Source: Candidatus Aalborgicola bjergmarkensis (lineage in GTDB: Bacteria > Pseudomonadota > Gammaproteobacteria > Burkholderiales > Burkholderiaceae_C). Taken from it: DNA of 64,000 nt. Below the pieces are notes generated by a model that was not told where the DNA came from, made no database searches, and saw only the letters and a program-made list of their open reading frames with translations. The position numbers were made by a program, and so were the translations under genes. Shown here piece after piece: positions 52,531 through 61,434 of the stretch; position 1 is the first letter of the stretch, and each line of letters starts with the position of its first letter. Where the stretch lies: the NCBI GenBank assembly GCA_016708725.1, contig JADJFE010000001.1, positions 1 through 64,000 on the forward strand. Reading direction: 5' to 3'.

Positions 52531-53709
52531 ATGATGATAAACCGTCAATTCGAATCCATCGTCCGCCAAAAACTGCTCCAGACTCCCGCCGTGGTGCTGT
52601 TGGGACCGCGCCAGGTGGGTAAGACCACGCTGGCGCGCACCCTTGCCAAGGACTGGCCCGGCGGCGCGGTGTACCTGGACCTGGAACGCCCCTTTGATCG
52701 CCTGCGCCTGGAAGATGCCGACACCTACCTGCGCGCCCAGCAGGGCAAGCTGGTCATTCTGGACGAGATTCACCGCGCCCCCGGCGTGTTTGACATCTTG
52801 CGCGGCATCATCGACGACAACCGGCAAGCGGGCATACGCAGCGGGCAGTTTTTGTTACTGGGCTCGGCGGCGCTGGACCTGATGCGCCAATCCAGCGAAA
52901 CCCTGGCCGGGCGCATAGCCTACCTTGACATCGCCCCGCTCAACGCAGGCGAGGCTGGTGCCGCTGGCATTGCCGACAGCACCCTGTGGCTGCGCGGCGG
53001 CTTCCCGGACAGCCTGCTAAGTCCTGACGACACCCAAAGCCTGGACTGGCGGCGCGACTTTATCCGCAGTTACCTGGAGCGCGATGTGCCCATGTTCGCG
53101 CCCCGTCTGCCTTCAGAGACCATTGGCCGCCTGTGGACCATGCTGGCGCACAGCCAGGGCAGCGTGCTGAACCAGGCGCGCATCGCCAGCGCGCTGGGCG
53201 TGACCAACCCCACCATCGACCGCTACATCGACCTGCTGGTGGACCTGCAACTGGTGCGCCGCCTGCGGCCATGGGGCGGCAACCTGGGCAAACGGCTGGT
53301 GAAGTCGCCCAAGGTGTATGTGCGCGACAGCGGCTTGCTGCACGGCTTGCTGGAGTTGGAAACATTGAACGACCTGCTGGGCCACCCGGTGTGCGGCGCA
53401 AGTTTCGAGGGCCACTGCATCGAGAACCTGATCCAGGCCGCTGGCAGTCGCCGTGTACCCTACTTCTACCGCACGCATGTCGGTGCAGAAATTGATCTGG
53501 TGCTGGAGAAGGGCGGCAAGCCCGAGATGGCCATAGAGATCAAGCGCTCCATGGCACCCAGCCCCGAAAAGGGCTTCTGCCTAGCCTGCGACGACCTGCA
53601 GATCACGCAGCGCTACGTGGCGTATCCAGGGCAAGAGCGCATCCCCCTGCGCCATGGCGCGCAGGCGATTGGCCTGTTGGAACTGACGGCGTTGCTGGCA
53701 CAGGGGTAA
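52531..53709 (+). CDS. AAA ATPase with DUF4143 domain
   Basis: 392 residues. N-terminal P-loop VVLLGPRQVGKTTLARTLA (about 18-36), Walker B VILDEIHRAPGVFDILRG, sensor LLLGSAAL, then an HTH-like middle (LNQARIASALGVTNPTIDRYI) and the DUF4143 C-terminal nuclease-like domain with FEGHCIENLI and EIDLVLEKGGK...AIEIK. The family is common in mobile or conflict-related settings; its function is unsettled. ATG 52531 or 52534. The gene is framed by 220-base direct repeats and has a broken partial copy upstream. Confidence 0.88.
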   Translation: MMINRQFESIVRQKLLQTPAVVLLGPRQVGKTTLARTLAKDWPGGAVYLDLERPFDRLRLEDADTYLRAQQGKLVILDEIHRAPGVFDILRGIIDDNRQAGIRSGQFLLLGSAALDLMRQSSETLAGRIAYLDIAPLNAGEAGAAGIADSTLWLRGGFPDSLLSPDDTQSLDWRRDFIRSYLERDVPMFAPRLPSETIGRLWTMLAHSQGSVLNQARIASALGVTNPTIDRYIDLLVDLQLVRRLRPWGGNLGKRLVKSPKVYVRDSGLLHGLLELETLNDLLGHPVCGASFEGHCIENLIQAAGSRRVPYFYRTHVGAEIDLVLEKGGKPEMAIEIKRSMAPSPEKGFCLACDDLQITQRYVAYPGQERIPLRHGAQAIGLLELTALLAQG

Positions 53710-53722
53710 GCACCCAATGGGT

Positions 53723-53942
53723 CACATCCTATGCTCTGCTTTAAATAGCTGCACCCGCTCATCCAGTAAGCCTTACAAGGCAATTTGTGCCCTGAAAAAG
53801 GCCACTCCAGCGCCAAAATGCACCCCAAAACACCCCAGACCACCCCAACCAGCGCCGCCACGGTGTGCCAGCAGCCGTTTTCAGGTGCCAAATTGGCCGC
53901 AAGCGCCCGTGGATCGTGCGGGTAAAGCTATAAAAATCAAAG
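53723..53942. repeat. Direct repeat flanking the AAA ATPase gene (right copy)
   Basis: It is the partner of 52264-52492, in the same orientation, starting 14 bases after the ATPase stop codon. Confidence 0.8.
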
Positions 53943-54005
53943 TATTCAAACGAATAAATCCAGATTCTGCCAAGAACCCATGCAATCAACCATTAAGATA
54001 AAGGG

Positions 54006-54191
54006 TCGAGCTGGAGTTTTTGTACGCACTGCTCTTTGAGGGCAATCCGGCATGCGAAGCACTCCAGCAGCGATTTTTACGTGACAACCTGGGGGTATGG
54101 ATCAGCCCATTTGCGGCTGCGGTGAAGGAGCATGCACAGACAGCGTTCTATGCTGTTTTGGCTGAATTCACGGAGAGATTTGTTGCGTTAA
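54006..54191 (+). pseudogene. C-terminal fragment of a TorD-family chaperone gene
   Basis: Open from VELEFLYALLFEGNP through FLRDNLGVWISPFAAAVKEH to FYAVLAEFTERFVAL. The pattern 'ELEF...FL..HL..W...F...V...A...FY..L' is that of TorD-type chaperones for molybdoenzymes. Only about 60 C-terminal residues are left; the start is gone and the sequence runs into an Uma2 fragment. Confidence 0.6.
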
Positions 54192-54293
54192 CGTCCAATC
54201 AACCATCACCGCAGGCAGTATCACCGAGGAGCTTGTGTTGACGAGTTCCTGCATGGCCGGCTTGCCATAGCTGCCGTTTTCCAGCACGTAAGC
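54191..54293 (-). pseudogene. Fragment of an Uma2 nuclease gene
   Basis: It repeats 56336-56438 (the 3' end of the intact Uma2 gene) almost base for base, e.g. acgtccaatcaaccatcacc and ccgttttccagcacgta. It is only about 100 bases. Confidence 0.8.
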
Positions 54294-54398
54294 ACTATCC
54301 GTACGGTGACAGCAGCGGTAAGCTGGCAAACAGACATACCGATACAAAATCGTGGCGACATGCAACAATGCGCCGACGTATCCGCATGGGGCACATAC

Positions 54399-54662
54399 AT
54401 GAAAACAACCATTGAAATTTCTGATGTACTTTTCTTCTCGGCTGAAAATCTGGCGCAGCAAAGCCAGACTACCCTGGGCGCTTTGGTTGAGGAGGGCTTG
54501 CGCCGTGTGCTGGGTGACGTGCAGGCAGCGGGCACGCCACCGGCGTTCAAGCTCAGGGACGCGCGCGTTCGTGGTCAGGAACTGTTGTTGCCGGACCCGC
54601 ACGACTGGCAAGCACTCGAAGATGCGCATCTGGCGCAATTGCTGAACAAAGCCAAACCATGA
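54399..54662 (+). CDS. VapB-type antitoxin
   Basis: 87 residues. Starts MKTTIEISDVLFFSAENLAQ, a ribbon-helix-helix fold, then TLGALVEEGLRRVLG and an acidic C-terminal tail (HDWQALEDAHLAQLL). It overlaps the PIN toxin gene by 4 bases. ATG 54399 is preferred over a longer frame at 54306, which lacks homology character. Confidence 0.78.
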   Translation: MKTTIEISDVLFFSAENLAQQSQTTLGALVEEGLRRVLGDVQAAGTPPAFKLRDARVRGQELLLPDPHDWQALEDAHLAQLLNKAKP

Positions 54663-55093
54663 TCGCGGTTGACACCAACCTGCTGGTTTATGCGCATCGA
54701 GTGGAAGTCAGTTTTCATGCGCGCGCGTTCGCCTGCCTTGAGCGTCTGGCGCAAGGCAGCAGACCCTGGGGTATTCCGGTGAGTTGCCTGCACGAATTTT
54801 TGTCTATCGTCACGAATCCTAAAATTTTCCGCCCTGCCAGTGATTTTGAGCAGGCACTGGATCAAGTCGATGCGTGGCTGGCTTCGCCGCAGGCCCATGT
54901 CCTGCACAGTGGCGCCCAGCATTGGCGCATTTTGTCGGATCTGACACGCAAGGCCAAACTCCAGGGCGGACAGTTTCACGATGCACGCATTGCTGCCATC
55001 TGCATGGAAAACGGCGTGTCTGTACTGTACAGCGCGGATCGGGACTTTGGCCGCTTCCAAGCATTGAAAACCGTTAACCCTCTCGTGGACTGA
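54659..55093 (+). CDS. VapC-type PIN-domain toxin
   Basis: 144 residues. PIN residues: Asp in MIAVDTNLLVYAHR (5), Glu in CLHEFLSIVT (about 43), Asp in FHDARIAAIC (about 108) and Asp in YSADRDFGRF (about 125). A complete RNase active site. Coupled to the antitoxin by a 4-base overlap. It lies just upstream of the IS element. Confidence 0.85.
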   Translation: MIAVDTNLLVYAHRVEVSFHARAFACLERLAQGSRPWGIPVSCLHEFLSIVTNPKIFRPASDFEQALDQVDAWLASPQAHVLHSGAQHWRILSDLTRKAKLQGGQFHDARIAAICMENGVSVLYSADRDFGRFQALKTVNPLVD

Positions 55094-55129
55094 TACGGCT
55101 GCTCGCCCGTGGAACTCCTGTTTTAATAC

Positions 55130-56251
55130 CTGACCTTACGCAGCCGCAGCCGCAGCCGTAGCCGCAGCTCGCAAGAGCTGCAGTTCAGCGTAAGCGGTCT
55201 GTGATGCTTTGATAAGCAACTTGCGGCACATGGCAAAAGGACTGAGCTTGTTTTTCAGGCTCAGGCATTCCAACTTGAAGGCTGCACAAATCGACATGAA
55301 CACGTGATTGCTTTGCGTCTTGGTTGTCTGTGTCGGTGATTTGGCCAGGCTTGCGTTGGATTTCAAAGATTTATGGAATACCTCCACTTCCCAGCGTCTT
55401 TTATAGGTCGTGGTGATAGCGTCATAGTTGCAAGTCAAATCGCTGCAAACCAGATGCAATATGCCCGTGCTGCCATCTTTGTTTTTAAAGACCTGCCGTA
55501 CTACAAGGACTTCCTTTGCATAGCCCTTGAGCCAGCCACGCACTACGCCATGCTCTGGAATTTGGAGTTCATCTACCCGTGTAAAACGCTTGTTTTTCTT
55601 GTCTTCTTCGCTCAACGCCACCAGCCGGTTGTCTTTGAGTGCCGAGATGAAATGCTTGCCCTGCGCCGTAATGAATTCAAAGTTCTCCTCTGAGGAAAAC
55701 CAGCTGTCTGTCAATACAAAACGGAAATCCAACGTGTTTTGGATGCAGGTGCGAATCATCTGGCGCATGAGCTCATTTTTGGTCACCTCGCTTTTTCGCT
55801 TGAGTTTATGGGTCTTGAGATCACTGTACGTAATGGGCTTAGTCACCAGCTCAAAGGCCACCGGAATCGAGGCACCATTGCTGTTGTAAAGCGCATTGAG
55901 CAAGTTGATACCACGCACATTTCGCCCACTCACGTGGTCGTAGTGTCAGCACATCAGTTCGCTCTCATCAGTCCAGGCTTTCTCCTGAATCGTGTCATCA
56001 AAAATGAGCACGCCTTCAGCGCTTTGAACCGAGCGCACCGTAGACTTGACTTGAGCCCAAAGGTCCTTGGAGGTATATTGCTGTGCAGACAAAAACCGTG
56101 TCACCTTGTCGTGACTGACCACACCATCAACCATCGCCGATAAACCCGTAGCCGTAGCAAACCCGCAGCTGCTCAGCAAGTAGTCTGTGTACAAATCCAA
56201 ATCAGCTTTTTTCATAGGCTCGGATTATCAGGGGTGGCTGCGTAAGGTCAG
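55130..56251 (-). mobile_element. Complete insertion sequence (IS4-superfamily type), 1122 bases
   Basis: Perfect 16-base terminal inverted repeats: ctgaccttacgcagcc at 55130-55145 and its complement at 56236-56251. Flanked by a 7-base target duplication TTAATAC (55123-55129 and 56252-56258). It carries one transposase gene broken by a single stop codon. Confidence 0.92.
55136..56215 (-). pseudogene. DDE transposase with one in-frame stop codon
   Basis: 360 codons if read through. The first 89 (MKKADLDLYTDYLLSSCGFA ... LIFDDTIQEKAWTDESELMC, with catalytic Asp) end at TGA (55946-55948), then the frame continues HYDHVSGRNVRGINLLNALY, VLTDSWFSSEENFEF (second Asp) and TYKRRWEVEVFHKSLK (catalytic Glu in the YREK-like motif). 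In relatives I recall, a Trp precedes HYDH, so TGG to TGA is the likely mutation. The C-terminus (AAATAAAAAA) is encoded by a gcagcc repeat at the element end. Inactive unless the stop is suppressed. Confidence 0.85.
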
Positions 56252-56282
56252 TTAATACCTACTCTCGCAGTATTTACGGGGC

Positions 56283-56921
56283 TTACAGCCTATTTTTCCT
56301 GTCAACCGCCCCGTGAAATTGCGTTGCACCTTCATCGAACGTCCAATCAACCATCACCGCAGGCAGTATCACCGAGGAGCTTGTGTTGACCAGCTCCTGC
56401 ATGGCCGGTTTGCCATAGCTGCCGTTTTCCAGCACGTAGATGGTGACAATGCGATCCACCGGATGCACAAGCCAGAATTCACGCACGCCAACGCGCTCGT
56501 ACAGGGCGCGCTTGACAATCTGGTCGTGGCCAGCGGTGGAGGGGGACAGCACCTCGATAACCCAGTCTGGCGCGCCGCAGCAGCCACGCTCATCGAGTTT
56601 GGACTGGTCGCAAATCACGCTGATGTCGGGCTGAACCACGGTGTCGATGTCGCCATCGGCCACGTTCGCATTTGCATTTGCGTTTGCGTTTGCTTTCGGC
56701 AGGCGAACATCAAAAGGGGCGATGTAGGGCTGGCAGGCTGATCCTTTCAAGGTATTGGCAATCTGCCGGTACAGCTCCCCCACCACTTCCTGGTGCCTGC
56801 GCGTCGGTGCCGGGCTCATGGCGTAGGCGATGCCGTCGATCAACTCGTAGCGCACACCGTCTTGCCAGCGGATGTAGTCGGCGTAGGTGTGCAGCCCAAT
56901 ATCGCGTCGCGCTAGCCCCAT
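56283..56921 (-). CDS. Uma2 family endonuclease-like protein
   Basis: 212 residues, PD-(D/E)XK-type fold: YADYIRWQDGVRYELIDGIAY, PFDVRLP, VVQPDISVICDQSK (catalytic Asp), DWVIEVLSPST (E-x-L), REFWLVHPVDR. The function of Uma2 proteins is unknown; they are expanded in cyanobacteria and mobile regions. An insert KANANANANANVADG comes from a 6-base tandem repeat (56664-56698). ATG 56921. A fragment of the same gene lies at 54191. Confidence 0.82.
   Translation of the reverse strand: MGLARRDIGLHTYADYIRWQDGVRYELIDGIAYAMSPAPTRRHQEVVGELYRQIANTLKGSACQPYIAPFDVRLPKANANANANANVADGDIDTVVQPDISVICDQSKLDERGCCGAPDWVIEVLSPSTAGHDQIVKRALYERVGVREFWLVHPVDRIVTIYVLENGSYGKPAMQELVNTSSSVILPAVMVDWTFDEGATQFHGAVDRKNRL
56664..56698. 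repeat. 6-base tandem repeat in the Uma2 gene
   Basis: About five units of tttgcr encode (Asn-Ala)n on the minus strand. Copy changes would not shift the frame. Confidence 0.75.
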
Positions 56922-56943
56922 TTATTTATCCTATATCCTTTCT

Positions 56944-56999
56944 GGCTGTAGGCACCGTGGATCGTGCGGAAGCAGCTATAAAAACTAAAGTATGCAAAA
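56944..56999. repeat. Dispersed intergenic repeat, half copy
   Basis: ggctgtaggcaccgtggatc then gtgcggaagcagctataaaaac. It closely matches 63226-63265 and the right end of 53723-53942. Confidence 0.6.
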
Positions 57000-57129
57000 C
57001 ATTCAAAAACAAGCGCGCTGACAACCGCGCTATGGATGCAGGCGCTACGTTCGGCATTGCTTACCGTTCATCTTAAACGCCCTGGGAGCCTGAACTGCAA
57101 AGTGGCACAAGGATTGCTGGTGGGGGCAT

Positions 57130-58353
57130 ATGTTCACCAAACTAACCCACAGCACTTTCATACACGGCGCCGGTGGCGCCACCCTTTGGCAAAATCAACT
57201 CAAGCTACTGCTCGACTCCACCGGGGAAGGCATCTTCGGCATTGACCTGGATGGCCGCTGCGTTTTCATCAACCGCTCCGGTGCCGAGATGCTGGGATGG
57301 AATGCCGCCGAGGTGCTGGGGCGCAACATGCACGAACTGACGCACCACTCCCACGCGGATGGATCGCACTACCCGGATACCGAGTGCCCCATTTTCAATG
57401 CGTTTCGCCGGGGGCTGCCCTGTCGTATTGACACCGAGGTTTTCTGGCGTCGGGACCGGTCCGTCTTTGCCGTGGAATATTCCAGCTATCCCATCCTGGA
57501 GGGCAAGGAGGTGCGTGGCGCTGTCATCACCTTTGTGGACATCACTGAACGCAGGCTGGCGGCGCTGGCGCTCCAGCGCGCCAATGAAGAACTGGAGTTG
57601 CGTGTCGCGGAGCGCACGAGAGAATTGTCGCTGGCACTGGGCCAGTTGCGTAAGCTGGGGGCGTACTCGGAAAAAATCCGCGAGGAGGAGCGCACCCGGA
57701 TTGCCCGTGAAATACACGATGAGCTGGGCAGCCTGCTGGTGGCCCTCAAGATGGATGTCAACTGGATGGACAAACGCCTGTCTGAACAGGAGCAACGCTC
57801 GCCCACCGATGTACAGGTCACGCGCGAGCGACTGCGCAGCAAATGCCAGAGCATGAGTCGCCAAATCGAAAATGCGGTAGTCAATGTCGGGCGCATCATC
57901 ACGGACTTGCGCCCGGGCATACTGGATCACCAGGGTCTGTGGGCAGCGCTGGAGTGGCAGGCGCATGAGTTTGCGCAAGCGGCAGAGTTGACGCTGGACT
58001 GGCACATGCAGGGCACCGCGCATGTTCAATTGCCCGAGCCTTTGGCCATGTCGGTGTTTCGCATTTTTCAGGAAATGCTGAGCAATGTGGCACGCCACGC
58101 GCGCGCTAGCCACATCCGCGTGCATATTACGGTAACGCCTGGCGAACTCAACCTGTTGGTGCAGGACAATGGTTGCGGCGCCAAAGCGCAGGCTTTTGAC
58201 GCGCCCCATGCCTATGGCGTGATGGGCATGCGCGAACGTGCCCGCCACCACGAGGGCCACCTTTCCATGACCAGTTTTGTTGGCCAGGGCACTTTGTCCC
58301 ACCTGCGAATACCGCTTAACACGGCAAAATATGATCCGGATTTTGTTGGGTGA
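57130..58353 (+). CDS. PAS sensor histidine kinase, NarL-partner type (HisKA_3)
   Basis: 407 residues, cytoplasmic. PAS domain (about 22-145; GEGIFGIDLDGRCVFINRSGAEMLGW), coiled coil (about 145-190), then the HisKA_3 core with EERTRIAREIHDELGSLLVALK (phospho-His about residue 197) and an ATPase domain (FRIFQEMLSNVARHA, DNGCGA, GVMGMRERA). It overlaps the response regulator by 23 bases and precedes the cyanate genes, so it may control them. No ligand is known; the PAS lacks an obvious cofactor motif. Confidence 0.88.
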   Translation: MFTKLTHSTFIHGAGGATLWQNQLKLLLDSTGEGIFGIDLDGRCVFINRSGAEMLGWNAAEVLGRNMHELTHHSHADGSHYPDTECPIFNAFRRGLPCRIDTEVFWRRDRSVFAVEYSSYPILEGKEVRGAVITFVDITERRLAALALQRANEELELRVAERTRELSLALGQLRKLGAYSEKIREEERTRIAREIHDELGSLLVALKMDVNWMDKRLSEQEQRSPTDVQVTRERLRSKCQSMSRQIENAVVNVGRIITDLRPGILDHQGLWAALEWQAHEFAQAAELTLDWHMQGTAHVQLPEPLAMSVFRIFQEMLSNVARHARASHIRVHITVTPGELNLLVQDNGCGAKAQAFDAPHAYGVMGMRERARHHEGHLSMTSFVGQGTLSHLRIPLNTAKYDPDFVG

Positions 58354-58999
58354 TGACCACCGCATTGTGCGCGAAGGAATCAAACAGATCCTGGCGGATG
58401 CACTGGATTTGTGCGTCATCGGTGAAGCCCAAAGCGGCACCGAGGTCTTGGAAACGGTTCGCAAGCTGGGTGGAAAAGCCGGGCTTGATCTGGTGCTGCT
58501 GGACATTGCCATGCCGGGTGGCGACGGACTGGAGGTGTTGCAGACCCTGCGCCATGAATACCCCGCGTTGCCGGTGCTGATGCTCAGTACCTATCCGGAA
58601 AAACAGTTCGCCGTGCGCTGCCTCAAGCTGGGCGCGGGTGGCTATCTCAACAAAAGTGCCGATCCCGACGATATGGTGGCTGCCGTGCGCCGGGTCGCCG
58701 GGGGCGGTGTGTATGTGACACCGGCGACCGCAGAAGCATTGGCTGGCGCCGTGCGCCCCGCAGCACACAACGCAGGCAGCGCAATGGGGGGCATGGATGC
58801 GCTCTCGCACCGCGAGTACCAGGTGTTTCGTCTGCTCATATCGGGGCAGACCGTGGGCCAGATTGGTGCACAGCTCAAGCTGGCAGCCAACACGGTCAGC
58901 ACCTACCGTGCGCGTATTCTGCAAAAAACGGGTGCTAAAAACGATGTTGAACTGGCACTTCTGGCTGAACGCAACACCCGCAACGTGCCAAACCATTGA
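58331..58999 (+). CDS. LuxR/NarL-family response regulator
   Basis: 222 residues. The receiver domain starts IRILLGDDHRIVREGIKQIL, with the phospho-Asp in LVLLDIAMPGGDG (about 59). A C-terminal helix-turn-helix (LSHREYQVFRLLISGQTVGQIGAQLKLAANTVSTYRARI) binds DNA. It overlaps the kinase gene by 23 bases. The cyanate transporter gene begins 137 bases after its stop, so that gap is the natural place for a target promoter. Confidence 0.92.
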   Translation: MIRILLGDDHRIVREGIKQILADALDLCVIGEAQSGTEVLETVRKLGGKAGLDLVLLDIAMPGGDGLEVLQTLRHEYPALPVLMLSTYPEKQFAVRCLKLGAGGYLNKSADPDDMVAAVRRVAGGGVYVTPATAEALAGAVRPAAHNAGSAMGGMDALSHREYQVFRLLISGQTVGQIGAQLKLAANTVSTYRARILQKTGAKNDVELALLAERNTRNVPNH

Positions 59000-59136
59000 A
59001 TGGTGCCGCGTTTTGTAGGGGCAGCCCTACACGCTGTCGGTGGCGGTGGAACGAAATGCACACCAGGCGCTGCGTTGGCGCCATACTGGCCCGCGCCTTG
59101 CAGTGGTTTGTGCATCAACTTCAAAGAGGTGCACCG

Positions 59137-60540
59137 ATGTCCGAATTCTTCTCCCCTTACGATGCCGACCGTCCCCTGATGCTCAGGTGCAGTTGCGGCC
59201 GGGATCACACGCTGGCCGACCACCATGCCGAAGTGGCCGCAGACGCAGCAGCCCTTGAACTGCGCCAGCGCAGTCTCACCAGCGAGTTTGAAATCTATAG
59301 CAATGAATTTATCGAAGCCACCCTGGTCAAGGCCCTGTTTCCGCAGGACGCCGTGCGCCGCCGCTTTCTGAAAGCCGTGGGTAAAAATACGGCCATGGCG
59401 GCCATTGCCAGCGTCTTACCCATGGCCAGCTTGCAGGCCATGGCCCAGGAAATGGGCGCGCTGGAAAAAACCGATCTCAAGATCGGCTTCATTCCCATCA
59501 CCTGTGCCACGCCACTGATCATGGCCAAGCCGCTGGGTTTTTACGAAAAGCAGGGACTGAACGTTGAGGTGGTGAAGACAGCGGGCTGGGCGCTCATCCG
59601 CGACAAGATGATCAACAAGGAATACGATGCCACACACTTCCTGAGCCCCATGCCGCTGGCCATCAGCCTGGGACTGGGTGCCACCGCCACCCCGATGAAC
59701 GTGCTCACGATCCAGAACACCAACGGCCAGGCCATCACGCTGGCCTTGAAGCACAAGGACAAGCGCGATCCCAAGCTGTGGAAAGGCTTCAAGTTCGCCG
59801 TTCCATTCGAGTATTCGATGCACAATTTCCTGCTGCGTTACTACGTGGCCGAAGCCGGGCTGAACCCCGACACCGACATCCAGATCCGTGTCGTGCCGCC
59901 ACCCGAGATGGTGGCCAACCTGCGCGCGGGCAATATCGACGGTTTTCTGGGCCCCGATCCTTTCAACCAGCGTGCGGTATTCGAGGAAGTCGGCTTCATC
60001 CATATCCTGACCAAGGAACTCTGGAACGGCCATCCCTGCTGCGCTTTTGGTACCAGTACCGAGTTCATCCAGAAAAACCCCAATACCTTCATCGCCCTGT
60101 ACCGCGCCGTTCTCACGGCAGCAGCGATGGCGCGCAAGGCCGAGAACCGCGAGCTGATCGCCAAGGTCATCAGTGCGCCAGCCTACCTCAACCAACCCGA
60201 AACCGTGGTGGCGCAGGTGCTCACCGGCAAGTTTGCCGACGGTCTGGGCAATATACAAACCGTACCGGATCGCGCCGATTTTGATCCCATGCCCTGGCAA
60301 AGCATGGCCGTGTGGATGCTCACGCAGATGCAGCGCTGGGGCTACATCAAGGGCGACGTGAATTACAAGCAGATTGCCGAGAAAGTGTTTTTGCTGACCG
60401 ACGCCAAAAAGCAGATGAAGGCGCTGGACATGAAGGTGCCAGACGGCGCTTACCCAAAATTCAAGATCATGGGCAAGGAATTCGACGCCGACAAGGCAGC
60501 CGCCTATGCCAGGAGTTTTGCCATCAGCAAGGCCGATTGA
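59137..60540 (+). CDS. ABC transporter substrate-binding protein, NrtA/CmpA/CynA type (probable cyanate)
   Basis: 467 residues. An unusual N-terminal extension (about 1-70) with LRCSCGRDHTLADHH comes before a twin-arginine signal (RRRFLKAVGKNTAMAAIASV, about 72-91). The mature part is NrtA-like: LKIGFIPITCATPLIMAKPLGFYEKQGLNVEVVKTAGWA, then YDATHFLSPMPLAISLG and FLGPDPFNQRAVFE. NrtA-type proteins bind nitrate, bicarbonate or cyanate; the cyanase gene in the same operon points to cyanate. ATG 59137 follows an AAAGAGGTG site. Confidence 0.85.
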   Translation: MSEFFSPYDADRPLMLRCSCGRDHTLADHHAEVAADAAALELRQRSLTSEFEIYSNEFIEATLVKALFPQDAVRRRFLKAVGKNTAMAAIASVLPMASLQAMAQEMGALEKTDLKIGFIPITCATPLIMAKPLGFYEKQGLNVEVVKTAGWALIRDKMINKEYDATHFLSPMPLAISLGLGATATPMNVLTIQNTNGQAITLALKHKDKRDPKLWKGFKFAVPFEYSMHNFLLRYYVAEAGLNPDTDIQIRVVPPPEMVANLRAGNIDGFLGPDPFNQRAVFEEVGFIHILTKELWNGHPCCAFGTSTEFIQKNPNTFIALYRAVLTAAAMARKAENRELIAKVISAPAYLNQPETVVAQVLTGKFADGLGNIQTVPDRADFDPMPWQSMAVWMLTQMQRWGYIKGDVNYKQIAEKVFLLTDAKKQMKALDMKVPDGAYPKFKIMGKEFDADKAAAYARSFAISKAD

Positions 60541-60541
60541 C

Positions 60542-61417
60542 ATGGAATTCTGGCGTTCACTCAATTTCCGGGCGGCCCTGCTCTCCGTACTGATCCTGCT
60601 GGTGTTGCTGGGCATCTGGTACGTCGCCACCAGTACCAGTACCACCCCGGTGAGCAACAGCTCCGTCGGCATGACGCCTGAACAGATCGAGTACGCCAAA
60701 ATGATGGGCAAGGACCCCGGCAACAACACCAAGGCAGCCGGTTTCCCGACACTGGGGCAAATGGGCGCTGCCGTGTGGCGCCACCTGTCCAACCCCTTTT
60801 ATGACAACGGCCCCAATGACAAGGGAATTGCCATCCAGCTCGCGCATTCCCTGGCGCGGGTCGCGCTGGGGTTTGGCCTGGCCATGCTGGTGGCCATTCC
60901 CCTGGGGTTTGTGATTGGCATGTCGCCCTTGATGCGCAAGGCGCTGGACCCGTTCATCCAGGTGCTCAAACCAATCAGTCCGCTGGCCTGGATGCCTCTG
61001 GCGCTGTACACCATCAAGGACTCGTCTGTCAGCGGCATTTTTGTCATCTTCATCTGTTCCATCTGGCCGATGCTGATGAACACCGCTTTCGGCGTGGCCT
61101 CGGTCAAGCGCGAGTGGCTCAATGTTGCCAGCACGCTGGAAGTCAATCCGCTGCGCAAGGCATTTCTGGTGATCCTGCCGGCGGCGGCACCCACCATTCT
61201 CACGGGCATGCGCATCAGCATGGGCATTGCCTGGCTGGTCATCGTGGCAGCCGAAATGCTGGTTGGGGGCACCGGCATTGGTTACTTTGTGTGGAACGAA
61301 TGGAACAACCTGTCCCTGACCAATGTGATCTTTGCCATTTTGGTCATTGGTGTCGTGGGCATGTTGCTGGACATGGCCTTCGGGCTGGCGCAAAAAGCAG
61401 TGACCTATACGGAGTAA
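60542..61417 (+). CDS. ABC transporter permease, NrtB/CynB type
   Basis: 291 residues. An N-terminal helix (AALLSVLILLVLLGIWYVATS), a periplasmic insert (about 35-90), then the five-helix permease core with the EAA loop NVASTLEVNPLRKAFLVILPAAAPTILTG (about residues 197-225). It starts one base after the binding-protein stop. It would move cyanate across the inner membrane with the adjacent ATPase. Confidence 0.9.
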   Translation: MEFWRSLNFRAALLSVLILLVLLGIWYVATSTSTTPVSNSSVGMTPEQIEYAKMMGKDPGNNTKAAGFPTLGQMGAAVWRHLSNPFYDNGPNDKGIAIQLAHSLARVALGFGLAMLVAIPLGFVIGMSPLMRKALDPFIQVLKPISPLAWMPLALYTIKDSSVSGIFVIFICSIWPMLMNTAFGVASVKREWLNVASTLEVNPLRKAFLVILPAAAPTILTGMRISMGIAWLVIVAAEMLVGGTGIGYFVWNEWNNLSLTNVIFAILVIGVVGMLLDMAFGLAQKAVTYTE

Positions 61418-61434
61418 ATACGGAGTGATCTGGA

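Noticed and set aside
59416..60792. 458-codon minus frame opposite the cyanate-binding protein gene
   Set aside because: Antisense shadow of a conserved ABC transporter gene.
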